Shown here one piece after another: positions 36,389 through 45,526 of a stretch of 55,463 nucleotides of DNA. Position 1 is the first letter of the stretch. Each line of letters begins with the position of its first letter. The DNA lies in contig JABHLN010000008.1 in assembly GCA_018693105.1 (NCBI GenBank), positions 1 to 55,463 of the forward strand, in the 5' to 3' direction. Position numbers and translations under genes: made by a program. This stretch comes from Desulfobacterales bacterium (lineage in GTDB: Bacteria > Desulfobacterota > Desulfobacteria > Desulfobacterales > SURF-7). The notes under the pieces are model-generated. The model was given only the letters and a program-made list of their open reading frames with translations, did not search any database and had not been told where the DNA came from.

Positions 36389-37156
36389 GTGTCTAAATAT
36401 ATAAAAATGCATCAAAAGAAACGGTTTATGGCTATTATTTACACAATAGTTATAATTCTATTTTATCAAATTTACATGAACAACGAGTTATCAGCTGAAG
36501 AGAAAACCAGGCCCTTGGAAGCTAACAGAACAATTGTAATAGATCCCGGACATGGCGGCCATGATAAAGGAGTAGCCGGGGCTGATGGTTCATATGAAAA
36601 GCAGGTAACTTTAAAACTCGCCCGTATGATAAAAACAAGACTAAAAAACAAATTAAAAGTAGAACTCACGAGATCTGACGATTACCAGATTGATATCCCG
36701 AACAGAACGGCTAAAGCGAATTCTTTGAAAGCGGAACTTTTCATCAGCATACATACCGGGGGTAGTTACCTTCATAAAACAGATGGCATTAATATTCTCT
36801 ACTATAAAGATATTTCAAGTTCATTACCGAATAATACCGACAATTCAAATAAAGATATGCCTGGTGATATAATTAAAACTTCATGGAATAATATTCAGAC
36901 TATCCACATTACAAAAAGCAAATCTTTAGCAGGTAAATTAAAATCAAGTATTTTCAATGAGATTAACCTTTCTGAAATAAATATTCTTGAAGCGCCCCTT
37001 GCTATACTTTCCGGTGCTGATATGCCCTCTTTGATATTAGAAATCGGTTATTTAACAAACCCGGTTGAAGAAAAAAAACTTAATGATCAAAAATATTTAT
37101 CTAATATTGCAAATGGAATAATTAAAGGGATAGAAAAATTTTTAGCTAAAAATTGA
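36389..37156 (+). CDS. N-acetylmuramoyl-L-alanine amidase (Amidase_3)
   Basis: The 255-aa protein has an N-terminal hydrophobic anchor or uncleaved signal (about 14-31) and one zinc-dependent amidase domain. Ligands and catalytic residues are visible: His in VIDPGHGGHDKG, Glu in YEKQVTLKLA, His in LFISIHTGG and Glu in LILEIGYLTNP. It cleaves the lactyl-peptide bond of peptidoglycan in the periplasm during cell separation or recycling. It lacks an AMIN or LysM targeting domain. The GTG start has GAGGAG eight bases upstream. The TGA stop (37154-37156) is also the first triplet of a type B palindrome. Confidence 0.93.
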   Translation: MSKYIKMHQKKRFMAIIYTIVIILFYQIYMNNELSAEEKTRPLEANRTIVIDPGHGGHDKGVAGADGSYEKQVTLKLARMIKTRLKNKLKVELTRSDDYQIDIPNRTAKANSLKAELFISIHTGGSYLHKTDGINILYYKDISSSLPNNTDNSNKDMPGDIIKTSWNNIQTIHITKSKSLAGKLKSSIFNEINLSEINILEAPLAILSGADMPSLILEIGYLTNPVEEKKLNDQKYLSNIANGIIKGIEKFLAKN

Positions 37157-37306
37157 TGAACTCGTAAAAAGTCAAATTGGTATGACAAAGTAAAAAGTTC
37201 AAGATCAAGGTGTTGTAAATCCCTATGAATGAGGTGTACTTATCGTACGCCGCAGTGACGAGGGGTGCAGCGCAAAGCAGATATTAGACTTTTTACGAAG
37301 CCATCA
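37154..37306 (+). repeat. type B modular palindrome (copy R7)
   Basis: Starts TGATGAACTCGTAAAAAGTC and ends GACTTTTTACGAAGCCATCA. The core differs from type A: a stretch with CAAGGTGTTGTAAAT, inner region GGTGTACTTATCGTACGCC, then GCGCAAAGCAGATATT. The first triplet is the amidase stop codon. Confidence 0.88.
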
Positions 37307-37330
37307 AAAGTTATTATTTTAACATTAGGG

Positions 37331-37359
37331 TTGCACGTATTATCAATGCATGATAACTA
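37331..37359 (+). promoter_or_regulatory. candidate promoter of tRNA-Pro
   Basis: TTGCAC (37331-37336) and TAACTA (37354-37359) with 17-base spacing place the transcript start a few bases before the tRNA. Confidence 0.55.
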
Positions 37360-37370
37360 AATCTTTTTTT

Positions 37371-37448
<78 letters not shown>

Positions 37449-37460
37449 TATAATACACAA

Positions 37461-37490
37461 AAAAGGCACTTGCATTGCAGGTGCCTTTTT
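37461..37490 (+). terminator. terminator of tRNA-Pro
   Basis: Stem GGCACTTGC/GCAGGTGCC (one G-T pair) with a three-base loop, flanked by A and T runs, 13 bases after the tRNA. Confidence 0.9.
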
Positions 37491-37520
37491 TATTTTTTCA
37501 GAAAATATTATGATACTTAG

Positions 37521-37662
37521 GTAAAAGTATGGCTGATGGCTAAGTAGAAATCTTTATATACAAGGCATAATGGTTGATCCGGAGTGAAGGCATACACGTA
37601 GTATGTCGAACTTCTGATCAACAATTATAACACAGTAGATGAAGACTTTTTACGACACCATC
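37521..37662 (+). repeat. type A modular palindrome (copy R8), left end missing
   Basis: The copy begins within the left arm (GTAAAAGTATGGCTGATGG) and ends CTTTTTACGACACCATCA. Middle stem GTTGATC/GATCAAC, inner hairpin GGCATAC/GTATGTC. It ends a few bases from the TAG stop of the minus-strand DUF362 gene. Confidence 0.82.
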
Positions 37663-37664
37663 AC

Positions 37665-38771
37665 CTATAGTTTCTCAAGATCATAGTTCCTGGTTCCAAG
37701 ACCGATACTTTCTGCATAGTCAAGCTGAATAGACCAGTCCACATTAGGATATATCCCCCTGAACTTATCACCACCGGCTTCCCTGTTGTTTTCAAGGCAT
37801 GTGTCAGGAAGAGCCGGCTCCTTGTTAATAAGGTCAACTGAAGCCTGATCAATTGCAACAGGATCTGTAGAAGCAACAACACCAATATCTCTTACTATAG
37901 GGGCATCATTTAACGGCATGCAGTCACATGCCGGAGAGATATCAGTTATGAAATTTACAAAAATAGATTTTTTTTCCTTGCCTTTTATTACTCCCATTGC
38001 ATATTCCATCATATTTTCCATAAAGACAGGTATCGACTGATCCCATTTGATCTGTACAGCCTCATTTGGGCATGCAAGAATACATTCTCCACATCCTATG
38101 CATTTTCCCTGATCAATTACAGCCTTCTTATCTTCTAAAATTATTGCGTATTGGGAACAGTGTTCAGTACAATTACCGCAGCCTACACATTTTTTTCTTT
38201 TTACCTTGGGAGAAACGGTTGAATGCTGCGCGAGCTTACCTCTTCGTGAAGCAGCACCCATTCCAAGAGTTTTTAATGTCCCCCCAAAGCCTGAAAGTTC
38301 ATGACCTTTGAAATGCGCTACAGATACAAGAGAATCGGCATTTACAATGTCAGCACCTATATACACTTTCTCAAACCTTTTCTGATTTATAATTACAGGT
38401 ATTTCATTCTTTCCCCGTAATCCATCAGCAATAATAATCGGGGCTTCCACAACAGAAAAAGCAAATCCGTTTTGAATGGCAGTAACAATATGATGTGGTG
38501 AATCACTTCTGGTTCCGGCATAAAGAGTATTGCAGTCGGTGAGAAAAGGTGTGCCACCGAAACTTTTAACTGCTTCAACAATCTTTCGAATATATACGGG
38601 GCGAATAAACGATGTATTACCAAGTTCACCAAAATGGAGCTTGATTGCCACAAGATCTCTTTTACTAACAGTCTCATGAAGACCTGTGGTGTCAATTAAT
38701 CTTCCAATTTTTTCCACAAAATTTTCCTTGAAAGAGGCTCTCAGGTCGATAAAATAGACTTTGCTTTTCAT
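37665..38771 (-). CDS. DUF362 protein with two [4Fe-4S] clusters
   Basis: The 368-aa protein has a DUF362 domain (VAIKLHFGELGNTSFIRPVY; FLTDCNTLYAGTRSDSPHH; VSVAHFKGHELSGFGGTLK) interrupted near residues 190-240 by two ferredoxin motifs, CVGCGNCTEHC and CIGCGECILAC. The domain is widespread in anaerobes and is presumed to be a redox or metal-linked protein, with no established reaction. GGAGG lies five bases before the ATG. Cytoplasmic, single gene. Confidence 0.9.
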   Translation of the reverse strand: MKSKVYFIDLRASFKENFVEKIGRLIDTTGLHETVSKRDLVAIKLHFGELGNTSFIRPVYIRKIVEAVKSFGGTPFLTDCNTLYAGTRSDSPHHIVTAIQNGFAFSVVEAPIIIADGLRGKNEIPVIINQKRFEKVYIGADIVNADSLVSVAHFKGHELSGFGGTLKTLGMGAASRRGKLAQHSTVSPKVKRKKCVGCGNCTEHCSQYAIILEDKKAVIDQGKCIGCGECILACPNEAVQIKWDQSIPVFMENMMEYAMGVIKGKEKKSIFVNFITDISPACDCMPLNDAPIVRDIGVVASTDPVAIDQASVDLINKEPALPDTCLENNREAGGDKFRGIYPNVDWSIQLDYAESIGLGTRNYDLEKL

Positions 38772-38845
38772 ACAATCCTCCGGTTATTATTGTTTTTTTC
38801 AATAATAACTAATAATTGAATATAACAAAGTCAAGACATAAGAAA

Positions 38846-38909
38846 GATGGCGTCGCAAAAAGTCTCCATATACTGCGTTATAGCGGTTGATTATACTTTT
38901 ATGAGTCAT
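38846..38909 (-). repeat. internally deleted type A palindrome (copy R9)
   Basis: The right-arm sequence GATGGCGTCGCAAAAAGTC, with the following TCCATATACTGCG and TTATAGCGGTTGAT, is joined directly to TATACTTTTATGAGTCAT from the left arm. The central hairpin is missing. Confidence 0.65.
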
Positions 38910-38926
38910 AAAAAAAAAGATGGGCA

Positions 38927-39604
38927 ATGTATACTAAACTGAAAATATTAGACCGGATTTACGATCTGTATAATAATTATACCGCCACTGTAAATATTGT
39001 TTGCAAAAAGCAATGTGCAGACTGCTGCACAGACAATGTTACCATGACAACGATTGAAGGGTACAAAATTCTAAAGTTTCTGGAATCAGAAAATTTATAC
39101 GATTATTTTGAAATTATAAGTACAAATTCAGGCAAAAACCGTTATCGCCCTAAAATTACAACCAATAGGCTCGCCGAACTCTGTATGCAGGGTAAAGAAG
39201 TACCACAGGATGAAATTGGTGAAATATGGGGAACATGCCCCCTTTTGAAAGATAATGAATGCTTGATATATCCGGTCAGGCCGTTTGGATGCAGATGCTT
39301 TGTTTCAGAAACTATCTGCAGTGAAGAAGGGCAAGCACAGGTTGACCCGTTCACCTTATCTGTAAACAATGTTTTCCTTCAATATATTGAGCATATAGAC
39401 CAGCGTGGATTCACTGGAAACTTTGCAGATATTATGCTCTTTTTAGAGTCCGGACAAAATCTCAAATCATATATAAACGGCTTTTCACAGCCAACTGAAG
39501 AAATTGTTCCAAACTACCCGTTAAAGGTTCTTCCTGTTCCCCCTGAAGATCAGTCAAGGATACAACCTATGGTTAAGGCTCTTCATAAAATATGCACATC
39601 TTAA
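38927..39604 (+). CDS. YkgJ-family cysteine cluster protein
   Basis: This 225-aa protein has the YkgJ/Fli-type cysteine pattern: CKKQCADCCTDN near residue 25 and CPLLKDNECLIYPVRPFGCRCF near residue 105, which probably bind a zinc ion or Fe-S cluster. Family function is not established. The ATG at 38927 has only a weak upstream ribosome-binding sequence. Flanked on both sides by shortened repeat copies. Confidence 0.8.
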   Translation: MYTKLKILDRIYDLYNNYTATVNIVCKKQCADCCTDNVTMTTIEGYKILKFLESENLYDYFEIISTNSGKNRYRPKITTNRLAELCMQGKEVPQDEIGEIWGTCPLLKDNECLIYPVRPFGCRCFVSETICSEEGQAQVDPFTLSVNNVFLQYIEHIDQRGFTGNFADIMLFLESGQNLKSYINGFSQPTEEIVPNYPLKVLPVPPEDQSRIQPMVKALHKICTS

Positions 39605-39608
39605 AAAT

Positions 39609-39678
39609 TGATGGCGTCGTAAAAAGTCTCCATCTACTGAGCTATATCTGTTTATGTGGTTTTTCTACGACGTCATCA
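39609..39678. repeat. 70-bp internally deleted palindrome (copy R10)
   Basis: TGATGGCGTCGTAAAAAGTC at the left and TTTCTACGACGTCATCA at the right are terminal arms facing each other, with the core almost gone. Its right end supplies a TGA for a minus-strand gene remnant. Confidence 0.7.
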
Positions 39679-39824
39679 GTTATATTTTATTGCAAGATCA
39701 TCAAAAACATGTTCCGTATTATGTTTCAGGTTATCTATTATTTTTCTTAATCTTTCTTCGCCGGATCCAGTGTTATTAGCATTTTTGTTTCAGGATTTTT
39801 AACAATAAGATATTCTGGGTAAAC
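39676..39824 (-). pseudogene. frameshifted C-terminal remnant of an unknown gene
   Basis: On the minus strand one frame reads VYPEYLIVKNPETKMLITLD and, after a shift near a GGATCC at about 39765, a second frame reads GSGEERLRKIIDNLKHNTEH then VFDDLAIKYN and a stop at 39676 inside repeat R10. Both pieces look protein-like and adjoin, suggesting a single decayed gene. Nothing protein-like continues upstream to 40085. Confidence 0.4.
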
Positions 39825-40085
39825 TTTACAAATATTGAGTTATTCAAAAGCCTGTCAGGTTGACAAACGGATAATAAAGCTTAGATTATCTGTTTACAAA
39901 CAGCCCTTTCAAAACCTTAGCCAGGCTAAAAAATGCTTATTGTCTGTATGGGTTTCAAGTCTTCAGATTGGAGTAGAAATATTTTGGAGAAAGTTTAAGT
40001 AACAACGGGGTTTTGGATGAATTTTATAAATTAGCTTATATAATATTAATTATATAAGAATGATTATACCAATGGAGAAATAAAA

Positions 40086-40763
40086 ATGGCCTTTGAAACC
40101 AAAGAAGAAGTATTACAACAAGTTCTTGCCATGAAAAAACCGAAATGCCCGAATTGCGATACTGAAATGAGCCTGTGGGAAGTCCCCGATATTGCCATGG
40201 GGGACGGTCTTGGATGGGGAACACCATATCTTTTTATATGCTTTAATGACAGCTGCCCCATGTATGTGAACGGCTGGGAAAATATTAAAGATAATTACGC
40301 ACACAACGCCTCATATAGATGCATGAGTTTTCCAGGCACCACTCAATTTGAATGTATACCTGTTTTCAGCCCTGAAGGAGCAAAAGGACAAATTATTGAC
40401 GATCAGGTAGTTGCAGAACAGGAAGCATCGAAAGAGGCAATTAAACGCGGCTTTGCCATACTGGCAGACTCGTTTGTACAAAAAGACTGGGTAAGCGTTC
40501 TTACAATACTCATTGATCCATCAGAACCGTCACGTGTAAGGGTAAAAGCCGCGGAAATGATCGGAGACATAGGTGATCTCGAAGCCATCGAAGCGATTCA
40601 GAATCGAAACTTCGGGAATAAAATTCTGGAAAAAGAAACAAACAATGCCGTAAAGAAAATCCATGAGCGTCATTTTACCAGGGAATGCCCTTTCTGCGCA
40701 GAAATCATTAAAAAAAGAGCAAAGATTTGTAAGCATTGCAGCAAGGAAGTTGCAGGATTATAG
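40086..40763 (+). CDS. zinc-ribbon protein with HEAT-like middle
   Basis: The 225-aa protein starts with a zinc-ribbon-like segment (CPNCDTEMSLWEV; ICFNDSCPMYVNGWENI), has a helical middle that reads like a HEAT repeat (PSRVRVKAAEMIGDIGDLEA), and ends in a second zinc ribbon (CPFCAEIIKKRAKICKHC). It has no signal or membrane segment. GGAG lies eight bases before the ATG. Function unknown; a scaffold or nucleic-acid-binding role would be a guess. A type A repeat begins four bases after the stop. Confidence 0.8.
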   Translation: MAFETKEEVLQQVLAMKKPKCPNCDTEMSLWEVPDIAMGDGLGWGTPYLFICFNDSCPMYVNGWENIKDNYAHNASYRCMSFPGTTQFECIPVFSPEGAKGQIIDDQVVAEQEASKEAIKRGFAILADSFVQKDWVSVLTILIDPSEPSRVRVKAAEMIGDIGDLEAIEAIQNRNFGNKILEKETNNAVKKIHERHFTRECPFCAEIIKKRAKICKHCSKEVAGL

Positions 40764-40766
40764 TAT

Positions 40767-40910
40767 TGATGGCGTCGTAAAAAGTCTCCATCTACTGCGT
40801 TATAGCAGTTGATCAGAAGTTCAACATACTGCATGTATGCCTTCACTCCTGATCAACCACTAAGCCTTGTATATGAAGATTTTTAATTAGCCATTGTTTA
40901 TACTTCCAAA
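40767..40910 (-). repeat. type A modular palindrome (copy R11), with alternative left terminus
   Basis: Reverse copy starting TGATGGCGTCGTAAAAAGTC; the middle stem GTTGATCAG/CTGATCAAC is perfect and the inner hairpin is CATACTGCATGTATG. Instead of the usual left arm it ends in the complement of AGTTATTTGGAAGTATAA, a terminus shared with copy R14. Confidence 0.85.
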
Positions 40911-41023
40911 TAACTGTGTTGCGCTGTTCCGCCATGGCGGGATCACTGCAGCATACGATAAGTATACCTCATTCCTCGGGGTTTCCGGTGCATTGATCCT
41001 GGACTTTTTACTTTGCCACTCCA
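40911..41023 (-). repeat. partial type B palindrome joined to R11
   Basis: Matches type B in reverse: GTTGCGCTGTTCCGCC, ATACGATAAGTATACCTCATT, CCTCGGGGTTTCCGG and GGACTTTTTACTTTGCCA. The outer right arm is replaced by R11. The rest of the 530-bp gap (41024-41293) is AT-rich and empty. Confidence 0.7.
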
Positions 41024-41293
41024 GATTGATTTTTTTAATATTTCTTCATCTCTACTAAATGAAAGCCATGGGATGATTTTATCAAAATCACCGCAGACAA
41101 AAGCTCTAATTTAAAAAAAAGCTATAAGAGCGTATAAAGCCGATTCACCTACCCTTAAGTTTTCTTGTATCATTCACACAACACATTGTAATTATAATTA
41201 CCTTGACACATAATTGCCATACATGCATAAAACTCTTATGTAAAAATAAAGCTCCGGATATATTTAATTAACTCAATTTATTAAGGGGGTATT

Positions 41294-41713
41294 ATGAATG
41301 AAGTCCAGTCAGGAGGTATATCAAAATGGTGGAGTATAATGTTTTTTATCGCAGCAGCTTTTAATATTCTGGCTGCTGTATGGTCACTTCTTACCCCGGA
41401 AAACACGGCTTTGCTCATGTATGGTTCAAAAACAGCTCTAAATAATCCTGCTGCCAGCATAAACACCACGGCATTTCTGGTATTCGTAATCATTTTCGGC
41501 ATCGGATATGCTATTGTAGGAAAAGATCCTTCTAAAAACAGAGGGATCGTTTGGCTTGGTATTATGGGTAAGCTTTATGTTTTTACTGCATGGGGATTTT
41601 ATTGTAAAGCCGGATTAGTAACTTCTACTGCATTTATCGGAACTTCTGGTGATCTGATATTTTCAATACTCTTTATTATATTTCTATATAAAACACGAGA
41701 ACAAACTATATGA
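41294..41713 (+). CDS. small four-helix membrane protein, unknown
   Basis: The 139-aa protein has four hydrophobic segments (about 13-35, 58-77, 88-106, 113-133). AAGGGGG lies upstream of the ATG. No motif recognised; a Trp and Gly-rich layout is common in uncharacterised inner-membrane proteins. The TGA stop at 41711-41713 is formed by the first bases of palindrome R12. Confidence 0.7.
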   Translation: MNEVQSGGISKWWSIMFFIAAAFNILAAVWSLLTPENTALLMYGSKTALNNPAASINTTAFLVFVIIFGIGYAIVGKDPSKNRGIVWLGIMGKLYVFTAWGFYCKAGLVTSTAFIGTSGDLIFSILFIIFLYKTREQTI

Positions 41714-41907
41714 CGTCGTAAAAAGTCAACTTCAGATGGCAAAGTATTATAACTGATGGCTAAGTAAAAAGTTCAACATAGGATGGCAAAGTAAAAAGTT
41801 CAAGATCAAGGCGTCGCAAATACCGAGGAATGAGGCGTACTTATCGTACGCCGCAGTGACGAGGGATGAAGCGCAACGCAGATATTGGACTTTTTACGAC
41901 GCCATCA
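41711..41907 (+). repeat. type B modular palindrome (copy R12), chimeric left part
   Basis: About 197 bp. Begins TGACGTCGTAAAAAGTC, then contains both GATGGCTAAGTAAAAAGTTC and GATGGCAAAGTAAAAAGTTC, then a type B core with hairpin GGCGTACTTATCGTACGCC, and ends GACTTTTTACGACGCCATCA. It fills the space between the 139-aa gene and topA. Confidence 0.88.
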
Positions 41908-41911
41908 ATTT

Positions 41912-44185
41912 TTACTCGATTTTTTCTTTATACCCGCAATCTTTTGAAAGGCACTTAACAAAACTGCCTTCTCTTTTTGTAGATTTTTCAACAATGAATC
42001 CAGCCTTGCATATCGGACATTCCCGAGGTACCGGCTTATCCCATAATGCAAATGAGCATTCCGGATAACTACTACAGCCATAAAATATTTTACCGCGTTT
42101 TGACTTCCTCTCAACAAGATCTCCGTCACACCCTTTTTCCGTACATTTAACACCTGTAGACTTTCCATTTGTACCTGAATTTATTGACTGAGTATTTTTA
42201 CAATCAGGGTATCCGCTGCAGGCAAGGAATTCACCGTATCTTCCCTGTTTCACAACCATAGGTTCGCCACACGCTTCACATACTTTTCCTTCAGCCTCTT
42301 CAAAAGATGGTTCAATGGGGCAGACTTTTCCTTTTTCATCCCTTGCATAGTTTCTGGAATACTTGCAGTCAGGATATCCGCTACAGGCAATAAAAGGACC
42401 GTTTTTCCCGACTTTAATATACAGATCTTTTTTACATTCAGGGCAGGAAAGACCTGTTTTAACGCCTACTCCTTTTATGCTGAGCATATCGGTCTTTGCA
42501 GATTCAAGCTTTTTTGAAAACGGTTTATAAAAAGTTTCCAGTACTTTTCTATATTCAATGTCAGCGATTTCAATACGATCCAGATCATTTTCCATACGGG
42601 CAGTGAATTCAACATCCAGAATATCAGGAAAGTTGTCCACCAGAAGGTCATTGACGAGAAATCCAAGTTCACTCGGCCTGAAATATCTGTTAACAAACTC
42701 CACATAACCTTTTTCACGGATAACCGATAATATGCTCGCATACGTACTCGGACGACCGATTCCGTTTTCTTCAAGCTCCTTTACAAGGGATGCTTCCGAA
42801 AACCTTGGAGGAGGCATTGTGAAGTGCTGTTTTGGATCAATTTTTAAAAGTTTAAGCTTCATACCATCGGTAAGTTCAGGTAGGGTTGGTTTCTTCCCGT
42901 TTTTTCCTCCCGAATTTTCAGATTCCTGGTAAAGCGTCATAAAACCAGGAAATTTTATATGCGAACCGCTTGCAGTAAAATTATAACGGCCTGCAGTAAT
43001 AATTGCTGAGCTTTGATTTATTAAAGCCTGCTGCATTTGGGAGGCTACAAAACGTTTCCATATAAGTGTATATAAAACCAGTTGGTCTTTTGTAAGGAAT
43101 GGTTTAACCTTTTCCGGTGTATTGCCCACAGATGTTGGTCTTATAGCTTCATGGGCGTCCTGTGCTTTGTTTTTATTTTTAAAATTCCTGGGTTGATCAA
43201 CAGCATATTCTTTACCAAAAGTCTTTTTTATAAGCTCAATAGCATCCATTGCAGCATCTTTTGCAATACGGATAGAATCTGTACGCATGTAAGTTATTAG
43301 CCCTTCCGGTTCACCGGGGCCCAGATCAATACCTTCATATAGCTGCTGTGCAACTGCCATTGTCTTTTTAGCTGAAAATTTAAGTCTATTTATAGCATCT
43401 TGTTGAAGCTTACTTGTTATAAACGGAGGAAGAGGGTTTCTTTTTGTTGTCTTTTTAGTTACTTTTTCAACAATAAAATCAGCATCATCCAGTTCTTCCA
43501 AAATACTGTCTGCAGCCTTTTTGTCAGGAATTTTAATTTTCTTGCCGGCTTTTTTTACAAGTTTTGCCTCAAACTCAGGCGGAGAGTCAGCTTCCAATGA
43601 AGCGGTTATTGACCAGTACTCTTCAGAGTCAAAAGCCTGGATGGCACGTTCCCGTTCACAAATAATTCTTACCGAAACAGATTGTACACGACCGGCACTC
43701 AGCCCACCCTGCACTTTTCTCCATAAAAGCGGAGAAATCTGGTAGCCAACAAGTCTGTCAAGTATCCGACGGGCCTGCTGGGCGTTATATCTGTTCTGGT
43801 TAAGCTCTTTTGGCGCATCTAAAGCCTCGTTAATCCCGTTCTTTGTCAACTCGTTAATTAGAACTCTGTGAAACTTCCGGCCCTCTTTTTTTAATATTTC
43901 AGCGGTATGAAACGCAATAGCTTCTCCTTCCCTGTCAGGGTCAGGTGCAAGATAAATATCTTTTGCGTCACCAGCAGAGCTTCTCAACTCCTTTATGACT
44001 TTCTGTTTTCCCTTGATATTCAAGTACTTACTTTTAAATCCCTTCTCAACATCTATTCCCATTTCTTTCGGGGGAAGATCCTTAATGTGTCCTGCAGTAG
44101 CCGCCACATTATAATCCTTGCCAATATACTTTTTGAGCGTTCTTACCTTTGTAGGTGATTCAACAACTAAAAGCGGTTTAGTCAC
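41912..44185 (-). CDS. topA: DNA topoisomerase I
   Basis: The 757-aa type IA topoisomerase has the Toprim domain (LLVVESPTKVRTLKKYIG; APDPDREGEAIAFH), the catalytic Tyr in LITYMRTDSIRI, and a C-terminal tail with several tetracysteine zinc fingers (CPECKKDLYIKVGKNGPFIA and three further repeats). It relaxes negative supercoils. The GTG start overlaps the TGA of dprA (GTGA), so translation is coupled. Confidence 0.97.
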   Translation of the reverse strand: MTKPLLVVESPTKVRTLKKYIGKDYNVAATAGHIKDLPPKEMGIDVEKGFKSKYLNIKGKQKVIKELRSSAGDAKDIYLAPDPDREGEAIAFHTAEILKKEGRKFHRVLINELTKNGINEALDAPKELNQNRYNAQQARRILDRLVGYQISPLLWRKVQGGLSAGRVQSVSVRIICERERAIQAFDSEEYWSITASLEADSPPEFEAKLVKKAGKKIKIPDKKAADSILEELDDADFIVEKVTKKTTKRNPLPPFITSKLQQDAINRLKFSAKKTMAVAQQLYEGIDLGPGEPEGLITYMRTDSIRIAKDAAMDAIELIKKTFGKEYAVDQPRNFKNKNKAQDAHEAIRPTSVGNTPEKVKPFLTKDQLVLYTLIWKRFVASQMQQALINQSSAIITAGRYNFTASGSHIKFPGFMTLYQESENSGGKNGKKPTLPELTDGMKLKLLKIDPKQHFTMPPPRFSEASLVKELEENGIGRPSTYASILSVIREKGYVEFVNRYFRPSELGFLVNDLLVDNFPDILDVEFTARMENDLDRIEIADIEYRKVLETFYKPFSKKLESAKTDMLSIKGVGVKTGLSCPECKKDLYIKVGKNGPFIACSGYPDCKYSRNYARDEKGKVCPIEPSFEEAEGKVCEACGEPMVVKQGRYGEFLACSGYPDCKNTQSINSGTNGKSTGVKCTEKGCDGDLVERKSKRGKIFYGCSSYPECSFALWDKPVPRECPICKAGFIVEKSTKREGSFVKCLSKDCGYKEKIE

Positions 44186-45297
44186 AGCATTTCCTCACTA
44201 ATCGAAAATAATTTTCCAGGGTTCTGATTCACAAGCCCTTCTAATTCAAGTTTAAGCAATATACCTGCTAATTTTCCTGATGCTATAGATGTCTTTCTCA
44301 TTATAACATCAATATGCACCGGATAAGGTCCAAGCACCTCATACACCAGTAATTCGTCGGAATCAAGAGATGAAACAACAGTTTTTATTTTATCTCTACT
44401 TTCATTCATATTCCCCGGTTCAATATTCAATGCCCATGGTAGTTCTTCAATAATATCCTGTGCATTTTCCACAAGCTTAGCTCCCTGCTTCAAAAGGCTG
44501 TGAGTCCCTGTGCTTTTGAAAGACTGGATACTTCCAGGTACTGCAAATACCTCACGATTCTGTTCCCCGGCTATGCGGGCGGTAATAAGAGAGCCACTCC
44601 TTTTTGTGGCTTCAACAACTACAGTACCTAATGATATTCCACTTATAACTCTGTTTCTTATGGGAAAATGATGTGAATCCGGCCCGGTCATAACGGGAAA
44701 TTCAGATATTACAGCACCGTTTTCCGCAATACTGTGAAATAATTTCCTGTTCTCAGCGGGATAAATTCTCCCCAGACCACTCCCGAGAACAGCAAAAGTT
44801 TTCCCATTACCGGACAAAGTCCCCTTGTGGGCTGCAGTATCTATACCCATTGCCATTCCACTAACTACTTTGATCTTATACGCAGCAAGATCCCTGCACA
44901 GACGTTGAGTCATCGAAATACCGTATCCGGTTGCATTTCTAGATCCCACTACTGCAATATTATTAATAGAGTTGTCTATCTTTCCATAAATATAAAGGAC
45001 AGAAGGTGGGTCTGGTATCTGTCTTAAAAGTTCAGGATACATTGAGTCTTCCAAAGTAATAATCTGAAATCCCTTTTCAAGAGCCAGACCATAATCTTTT
45101 TTTACAGCGTCAGAAGTCTTATGATTTCTTATCGCAGATACGAGTCGCGGAGTTATACCTTCAACACCCAGGAGACTATCTCGTGGCGCTTTAAAAATCT
45201 TCTCCGGAGACGCAAACCTGTCAATCAGCCTTTTTATAAGATAGTTACCCAGTCCGGGTATACTCTTTAAAGTAAGCCATGATAGAACTTCACTCAT
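44182..45297 (-). CDS. dprA: DNA-processing protein DprA
   Basis: The 371-aa protein has an N-terminal helix-hairpin-helix-like region (SIPGLGNYLIKRLI; GVEGITPRLVSAI), the Rossmann-like DprA core (IAVVGSRNATGYG, VVSGMAMGIDTAAHKG, AVLGSGLGRIYPAEN, FPIRNRVISG) and a C-terminal winged-helix-like part. DprA loads RecA on incoming single-stranded DNA in transformable bacteria and is found widely beyond them. The dprA-topA pair is a conserved arrangement. Confidence 0.95.
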   Translation of the reverse strand: MSEVLSWLTLKSIPGLGNYLIKRLIDRFASPEKIFKAPRDSLLGVEGITPRLVSAIRNHKTSDAVKKDYGLALEKGFQIITLEDSMYPELLRQIPDPPSVLYIYGKIDNSINNIAVVGSRNATGYGISMTQRLCRDLAAYKIKVVSGMAMGIDTAAHKGTLSGNGKTFAVLGSGLGRIYPAENRKLFHSIAENGAVISEFPVMTGPDSHHFPIRNRVISGISLGTVVVEATKRSGSLITARIAGEQNREVFAVPGSIQSFKSTGTHSLLKQGAKLVENAQDIIEELPWALNIEPGNMNESRDKIKTVVSSLDSDELLVYEVLGPYPVHIDVIMRKTSIASGKLAGILLKLELEGLVNQNPGKLFSISEEML

Positions 45298-45472
45298 AAG
45301 CGGTTCTTTTTTACAAAAATAACGTAAGCAGGTTATATATAAAATCAGAAGTCGGAGAGTTTTTCACTTTACTTTTTATAAGCTTCAATCCTGCCTTAGA
45401 CTGTCGCAGAACTTAATGGAAAAATCTTATATGATCTAAAGGCTGTATTATCTTCTAAACGTACAATTAATT

Positions 45473-45510
45473 TATTGAGTTGATTCCGCCATTGCAGAAT
45501 CAACTCAATA
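45473..45510. repeat. 14-bp perfect inverted repeat between dprA and secDF
   Basis: TATTGAGTTGATTC (45473-45486) and GAATCAACTCAATA (45497-45510) with a 10-base loop. It lies just after the secDF stop; there is no strong T run, so it is a hairpin of unclear role, perhaps an mRNA 3'-end protector. Confidence 0.7.
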
Positions 45511-45526
45511 TAGCTACAAATTTCTT

